Origin: an uncultured beta proteobacterium
GTDB taxonomy: Bacteria > Pseudomonadota > Gammaproteobacteria > Burkholderiales > Burkholderiaceae_C
Assembly: GCA_903834645.1 (NCBI GenBank)
Contig: CAILKA010000468.1
Coordinates: 1 to 8,401, forward strand
Length of the DNA: 8,401 nt
Direction of reading: 5' to 3'
The position numbers were made by a program, and so were the translations under genes. Positions 4,790 through 8,401 of this stretch are shown piece by piece. The notes under the pieces were generated by a model, which saw nothing but the letters and a program-made list of their open reading frames with translations, was not told the DNA's origin and did not search any database. Each line of letters opens with the position of its first letter. The first letter of the stretch is position 1.

Positions 4790-5896
4790 ATGCCTCGACT
4801 CCATCCGAAGGGCCCACGCCCGTTCGCCGAACTCAGGGGGATGGCGCCCGGATTGGGCCAGGCGCCGGCTCACGCCCGGGCCTACACCGCGCTGCATGCG
4901 CTCGCGGGCATGATCGGCCGCACACCGATGCTCGCCCTGGACTTGAAGGTCCGCGGACGCCGTCGCCGCGTCCATGCCAAGGCCGAGTACCTGAGCCTGA
5001 CCGGCAGCATCAAGGACCGCATGGCGCTGCACGTCCTGGGCCAGGCCCTGCGCCAAGGCTTCCTCCAGCCTGGCGACACGATCGCAGAGGCCACCAGCGG
5101 CAACACCGGCATCTCGATGAGCGCAGTGGGCCGGGCCCTTGGTTGCCAGGTCGAGATCTTCATGCCCGACTGGCTCAGCCGCGAGCGCATGACGCTGATC
5201 GCCTCCTTTGGCGCCACGCTGCGCCTGGTCAGCCGTGAAGAGGGCGGCTTCCTGGGCGCGATTCGCCAAACGCAGGAGCGGGCGGCTGAGCGTGAAGGCG
5301 TGTACCTGCCCCGACAGTTCGACAACCCCTGCAACGTGGAGGCCCACGCGCTGGGCACCGGGGCCGAGATCGTCGCCCAGCTCGCATCGCAGGGCCTCGC
5401 CGCGCAAGCTTTCGTTGCCGGGGTGGGAACGGGCGGCACGGTCATGGGCATTGGCCAGGCGTTGCGCCAGGCTCACCCGGAGGTCCGGGTGCACCCGCTG
5501 GAGCCCGCCGAGTCGCCCACGCTGTCGGCCGGCCAGAAGGTGGGCTCGCACCGCATCCAGGGCATCTCCGATGAGTTCGTGCCCTCGATCTGCCGCCTGG
5601 ACGCGCTCGATGCGCCCGTGGCCGTGCACGACGGTGACGCCATCGTGATGGCTCAGCGCCTGGCGCGCGAGTTGGGGCTGGGTGTGGGAATCTCGTCTGG
5701 CGCCAATCTCCTGGGCGCCCTGCAGCTGCAAGACGAGCTCGGTGACGACGCGACCGTGGTCACGGTGCTGTGCGACGACAACAAGAAGTACCTGTCGACC
5801 GACCTGATGCGTGAAGAGCCGCTGCGCGAGGGCTACCTGAGCCCGTGTGTGGAGCTCGAGGGCTACTCGGTGATTCCGGCCGCTGGCCGGGCGTGA
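4790..5896 (+). CDS. PLP-dependent cysteine synthase family protein
   Basis: This 368-residue enzyme is of fold-type II PLP type (cysteine synthase / cystathionine beta-synthase family). Visible motifs are TGSIKDR (71-77) with the Schiff-base Lys75, the substrate-binding loop TSGNTGIS (102-109), the phosphate-binding loop GVGTGGTVMG (211-220), HRIQGISDEF (254-263) and ISSGANLLGA (301-310). The C-terminal CDDNKKYLSTDLMREEP (328-344) marks a branch distinct from classic CysK/CysM. The reaction is likely beta-replacement on an activated serine (O-acetylserine or similar) to give cysteine or a related amino acid; the exact donor and nucleophile are unknown. The start is uncertain. ATG 4790 has no Shine-Dalgarno sequence, and its first 17 codons have lower third-position GC than the rest. 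ATG 4841 (Met18) would give 351 residues, nearer the family length, but its AGGGGG is too close. The divergent Lrp-type regulator probably controls this gene. Confidence 0.88.
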   Translation: MPRLHPKGPRPFAELRGMAPGLGQAPAHARAYTALHALAGMIGRTPMLALDLKVRGRRRRVHAKAEYLSLTGSIKDRMALHVLGQALRQGFLQPGDTIAEATSGNTGISMSAVGRALGCQVEIFMPDWLSRERMTLIASFGATLRLVSREEGGFLGAIRQTQERAAEREGVYLPRQFDNPCNVEAHALGTGAEIVAQLASQGLAAQAFVAGVGTGGTVMGIGQALRQAHPEVRVHPLEPAESPTLSAGQKVGSHRIQGISDEFVPSICRLDALDAPVAVHDGDAIVMAQRLARELGLGVGISSGANLLGALQLQDELGDDATVVTVLCDDNKKYLSTDLMREEPLREGYLSPCVELEGYSVIPAAGRA

Positions 5897-5899
5897 GGC

Positions 5900-5925
5900 G
5901 CCCCGTGCAAGCCGCTCTGCGGGGC
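5900..5925. terminator. Weak hairpin between convergent PLP-enzyme and ABC operons
   Basis: GCCCCG (5900-5905) and CGGGGC (5920-5925) can form a 6-bp all-GC stem with a 14-base loop in the 46-bp gap between two convergent genes, starting three bases after the PLP-enzyme stop. No T-run follows on either strand. The position suits a bidirectional terminator, but the structure is modest for a region this GC-rich. Confidence 0.3.
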
Positions 5926-5942
5926 CGTTGCCACCCTCGGGG

Positions 5943-6722
5943 CTAGAGCCGCAGCCGCAGGCGCACCCGCTCGCGCAGCCAGTTCAGCGTGTATCCCGTG
6001 CCGCCCCCGAGCACGGCCAGCGAGACCACGCAGGCGAACATCACCGCCACGTTCAGGTCGCTGGAATAGGTCTTGATGAGGTGACCGAGCCCGGCACGCG
6101 AGGCGACGAATTCCGACACGACGCAGCCGATGAAGGACAGCACCACCGCCACCTGCAGCCCCGCCAGCAGCGATGGCACGCACCCCGGGATCCGGACATC
6201 GAGCAGCACGCGCCAGCGCGAGGCCGAAGAGGCGCGGTACAGGTCGACCAGCCGTGCGTCGGCCGCCTGCAACCCGGCTACGGTGTTGACGAACAGCGGG
6301 AAGAAGCACAGCAGCGCCACGGTGACGAGCTTGCTGGGCAGGCCCACGCCGAAGTAGACGACGATGAGCGGCGCCACCGCCACGGTGGGCATCGACTGGA
6401 TCGCGATGACCACCGGGTACAGCGCCAGGCGCAGGCGTCGGCTGCCGGCCACGGCCACCCCGGTGAGAAAGCCGAGCAGGCTGCCGATCAGGCAGCCGCC
6501 GAGCGCGCCTTGCAGCGTGATGGCGATGTGGGGCCAGAACGTCCCGCCCACCCATCCCTGCCAGAGCGCCTGCGCCACGAGGCCCGGGCCGGGCAGCACC
6601 TGGGGAGAAAGGGCCAGGCCGCGCACGAGCGCCTCCCAGGCCGCAAGCGCCACGGCGAGCGTCGCGGCCGAGGCCGCAACCGTGCCCAGCGTCTCGCCCC
6701 GGGCGATCGGCGGCTCAGCCAC
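5943..6722 (-). CDS. ABC transporter permease (NitT/TauT/SsuC type), permease B
   Basis: This 259-residue inner-membrane protein has about six hydrophobic segments (roughly 14-36, 68-92, 101-125, 131-151, 188-207, 226-242). The BPD_transp_1 EAA-type loop that docks on the ATPase is at about 161-183 (LYRASSASRWRVLLDVRIPG, then CVP), a form typical of SsuC/TauC permeases. The start is GTG at 6720-6722, with a G-run (AGGGGGG) five bases upstream. Its first eight bases overlap the end of permease A (6715-6722), so the two are translationally coupled. It is the last gene of the operon and ends 46 bp from the convergent PLP-enzyme gene. It resembles permease A in layout and in the CFFP(V/L)F segment but is clearly diverged. 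The family imports sulfonates, taurine, nitrate, pyrimidine precursors, aromatic acids and other small molecules; the substrate is not evident. Confidence 0.92.
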   Translation of the reverse strand: MAEPPIARGETLGTVAASAATLAVALAAWEALVRGLALSPQVLPGPGLVAQALWQGWVGGTFWPHIAITLQGALGGCLIGSLLGFLTGVAVAGSRRLRLALYPVVIAIQSMPTVAVAPLIVVYFGVGLPSKLVTVALLCFFPLFVNTVAGLQAADARLVDLYRASSASRWRVLLDVRIPGCVPSLLAGLQVAVVLSFIGCVVSEFVASRAGLGHLIKTYSSDLNVAVMFACVVSLAVLGGGTGYTLNWLRERVRLRLRL

Positions 6723-7521
6723 GGCCGCCCCCCTGGCCGCTGCCGCGGCGCCCCGCGCCCTCCCAGGGCAGCAGCCGGCGGCGCGCCGCGCGCAGCAGCA
6801 CGTTGCCCGCTGTGCCGATGGCGCCCAGCACGATCACGGCCGCGAACGACAGCGGCAGGTCGTAGGTGCTCGAGGCATCCTGGATCAGGAAGCCCAGGCC
6901 CCTTGTGGCGCCGATGAACTCCATCACCACGCAGCCGATGAGCGCAAACGCGACCGAGATCTCCCGGCCGCTGAAGATGGCCGGCCAGGCGGTGGGCAGC
7001 TTGACGTGGCGCCAGGTGTGCCAGCGGCTCGCGCCGCTGGCGCGCAGGAGGTCCAGCGGCCCCGAGCCCACCGAGCGAAAGCCGGCCATCGCATTGGCGA
7101 AGACCGGAAAGAAGCAGATCAGGGTCACGAGGATGACCTTGCCGCCGATGTCGAACCCCGCCCACAGGAACACCAGCGGCGCCAGCGACACCTTGGGCAC
7201 CGCCTGCAGGGCCAGCAGGTGCACGAGGATCGAGCGCTCCACCCAGCGGAACTCGGTCACCAGGGCGGCGAGCGCCGTGGCCAGCAAGGCGCCGCACACC
7301 CAGCCCGCCAGGCTGGCGGAAAGCGTCGGCGCCAGGTGCGTGAGGAGCGTGCCGTCGGCCGCCGTGCGCCCGATGGCCGCGAGCACCTTGCCGGGGCCGG
7401 GGAGCAGGTAGTCGGCCACCGCGCCGCTGCCCGTGGCCAGCGCCCACAAGGCCACCAGGGCGCAGACCGTGCCCGTGGGCCAGGCCCAGGCCAGTCGCGC
7501 CGCAGCCCGGTCAGGGTTCAC
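6715..7521 (-). CDS. ABC transporter permease (NitT/TauT/SsuC type), permease A
   Basis: This 268-residue inner-membrane protein shares the permease B architecture. Hydrophobic segments lie at about 14-32, 66-88, 97-120, 128-147, 187-203 and 224-240, and the ATPase-docking EAA-type loop at about 158-180 (LLRASGASRWHTWRHVKLPT, then AWP). The start is GTG at 7519-7521, sharing GTGA with the ATPase stop (4-bp overlap). The open frame extends upstream to 7959, but only as a shadow of the ATPase gene, so this overlap start is chosen. The C-terminus carries a basic, glycine-rich tail (RAARRRLLPW, then GAGRRGSGQGGG) not seen in permease B, which may be partly a consequence of overlapping the next gene. 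Together with permease B it probably forms a heterodimeric channel. Most NitT/TauT systems use one permease as a homodimer. Confidence 0.9.
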   Translation of the reverse strand: MNPDRAAARLAWAWPTGTVCALVALWALATGSGAVADYLLPGPGKVLAAIGRTAADGTLLTHLAPTLSASLAGWVCGALLATALAALVTEFRWVERSILVHLLALQAVPKVSLAPLVFLWAGFDIGGKVILVTLICFFPVFANAMAGFRSVGSGPLDLLRASGASRWHTWRHVKLPTAWPAIFSGREISVAFALIGCVVMEFIGATRGLGFLIQDASSTYDLPLSFAAVIVLGAIGTAGNVLLRAARRRLLPWEGAGRRGSGQGGGRG

Positions 7522-8306
7522 GGCGTGGACTCGCTGCCAGCCGGTGTGTGGGCGGGCATCGCCCGGAAGCGATCGCGCAGCCTCACGCCCAGGGCCGCAT
7601 AGCGCGGGTCGGCCATCGTGGCGGGTGTCCGGGGACGCGGCAGGTCGATCACCAGCTCCTCCACCACCGTACCGGGGCGTGGGCCCATCACCAGCACCCT
7701 GTCGGAGAGGTAGACCGCCTCCGGGATGGAGTGCGTGATGAAGAGCACGGTCTTGCCCGTGCCGCTCCACACGCGCAGCAACTCGTCCATCATCGCCTCG
7801 CGCGTCATGGCGTCGAGTGCGGCGAAGGGCTCGTCCATCAGCAGCAGGCGCGGGTCGGTGAGCATGGCACGCGCGATGCCCACGCGCTGCTGCATGCCGC
7901 CGGAGAGCTCGTCGGGGTAGTGGCTTTCGAACCCCTCGAGGCCGACGGCGCGCAGCCACTGCCGGGCGTCCTCGCGCTGAGCGGGCGTGACGCGCCCGCG
8001 CGCCCGCGCAGGCACAAGCACGTTGTCCAGCACCGTCTTCCAGGGCAGGAGGGTGGCGCTCTGGAAGACGATGCCCACGTCCTGGCGCGGCCCCTCCACG
8101 CGCGTGCCGGCCAGGCGGATCTCGCCCTGGCTGGGCGGCAGCAGGCCGGTGACCAGGCGCAGCAGGCTCGACTTGCCGCAGCCCGAGGGCCCCAGCACCG
8201 AGACGAACTCCCCCTCGGCCAGGCCGAAGGAGAGCCCGCTCAGCGCCTGCAGCGGGCCGCGCGTGGTGCGATACGTCAGCGAGACGCTGTCGACCTCCAG
8301 GTGCAT
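7518..8306 (-). CDS. ABC transporter ATP-binding protein (NitT/TauT/SsuB type)
   Basis: This 262-residue cytoplasmic ATPase powers the importer. The nucleotide-binding motifs are all intact: Walker A GPSGCGKSS (39-47), Q-loop FQSATLLPW with Gln82, signature LSGGMQQR (134-141), Walker B LLLMDEPF (154-161) with the catalytic Glu, a D-loop AALD, and the switch His192 in ITHS. FQ..(T/L)LLPW and the DAMTRE segment after the D-loop are typical of the SsuB/TauB branch. The ATG at 8304-8306 has AGGTGG four bases upstream, and that site overlaps the TAG stop of the preceding substrate-binding protein gene, eight bases away. Its own stop overlaps the permease A start by 4 bp. The C-terminal extension after about residue 205 (roughly 55 residues) is of ordinary length for the family. 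Confidence 0.95.
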   Translation of the reverse strand: MHLEVDSVSLTYRTTRGPLQALSGLSFGLAEGEFVSVLGPSGCGKSSLLRLVTGLLPPSQGEIRLAGTRVEGPRQDVGIVFQSATLLPWKTVLDNVLVPARARGRVTPAQREDARQWLRAVGLEGFESHYPDELSGGMQQRVGIARAMLTDPRLLLMDEPFAALDAMTREAMMDELLRVWSGTGKTVLFITHSIPEAVYLSDRVLVMGPRPGTVVEELVIDLPRPRTPATMADPRYAALGVRLRDRFRAMPAHTPAGSESTP

Positions 8307-8314
8307 CGGGCCAC

Positions 8315-8401
8315 CTACTTCGCGGCGCGCGCCGCGCGCTCCACGGCGGGAAGGTCGAAGGCGTTGAACTCGTCGACGAAGCGGCCGGTGTAGAGCTTGC
8401 C
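8315..8401 (-). CDS. ABC transporter substrate-binding protein, C-terminal end
   Basis: The minus-strand frame is open from the window edge (8401) to a TAG at 8315-8317, giving 28 residues: GKLYTGRFVDEF, then NAFDLPAV and a basic alanine-rich tail ending in AAK. The pattern of a tyrosine-containing turn, an aromatic-rich (F/Y)(I/V)xEFNxFD helix and a short positively charged helix is common at the C-terminus of NMT1/SsuA-like periplasmic binding proteins. Position also fits, since it is eight bases upstream of the ATPase gene and in the same direction. It would capture the substrate in the periplasm and deliver it to the two permeases. The 5' part, including the signal peptide and binding pocket, lies outside the window, so the ligand class cannot be judged. 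Confidence 0.7.
   Translation of the reverse strand, partial: GKLYTGRFVDEFNAFDLPAVERAARAAK

Noticed and set aside
6364..7602. Plus-strand frame of 412 codons opposite the two permeases, and another at 7548-8393 opposite the ATPase
   Set aside because: The minus-strand frames encode intact ABC components with overlapping starts and stops; the plus-strand products have no domain character.

Overview
The window is about 70% GC, densely coded and uses mostly G/C third codon positions. A Bug-type (TctC) solute receptor sits among small catabolic genes, and there is a NitT/TauT-type ABC importer. This mix is typical of Burkholderiales, probably Comamonadaceae or a near relative. That placement is an inference from gene content, not a phylogenetic result. 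No rRNA, tRNA, CRISPR, insertion sequence or phage gene was seen.

Region 1 (1-4183, + strand) looks like a small catabolic locus. It holds the C-terminal end of a GntR/HutC-type regulator, a beta-keto acid cleavage enzyme (BKACE, DUF849), a carboxymuconolactone-decarboxylase-like protein, a Bug periplasmic receptor overlapping that gene by one base, and an internally duplicated bicupin protein. Two related dyads, ATTGTCCGAACAAT (293-306) and ATTGTCCGGATGAT (1345-1358), lie upstream of the BKACE gene and the decarboxylase-like gene. The second sits exactly between a good -35 and -10. The simplest reading is that the GntR protein controls two transcription units through these sites. The substrate is unknown. 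A keto-acid or ring-cleavage product, sensed or captured by the Bug receptor and processed by the BKACE and the bicupin, is a reasonable hypothesis. No TctA/TctB membrane genes are in view.

Region 2 (4196-5925) has an Lrp/AsnC regulator (- strand) divergent from a PLP-dependent cysteine-synthase-family enzyme (+ strand). The 116-bp gap between them carries an AT-richer patch with imperfect repeats. The Lrp gene converges on the cupin gene, and a perfect 16-bp palindrome fills the junction and includes the Lrp stop codon. A weaker hairpin lies between the PLP gene and the next convergent operon.

Region 3 (5943-8401, - strand) is an ABC import operon, transcribed as substrate-binding protein (only its last 28 residues are present), ATPase, permease A, permease B. 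Junctions are 8 bp apart, then 4-bp and 8-bp overlaps, and both permeases start with GTG. Two different permeases suggest a heterodimeric channel. The substrate cannot be told from the sequence.

Nothing here is a clearly novel defence or mobile system. The points most worth a second look are the paired operator sites, the bicupin with one degraded metal site, and the uncharacterised BKACE/decarboxylase/Bug/bicupin gene set.
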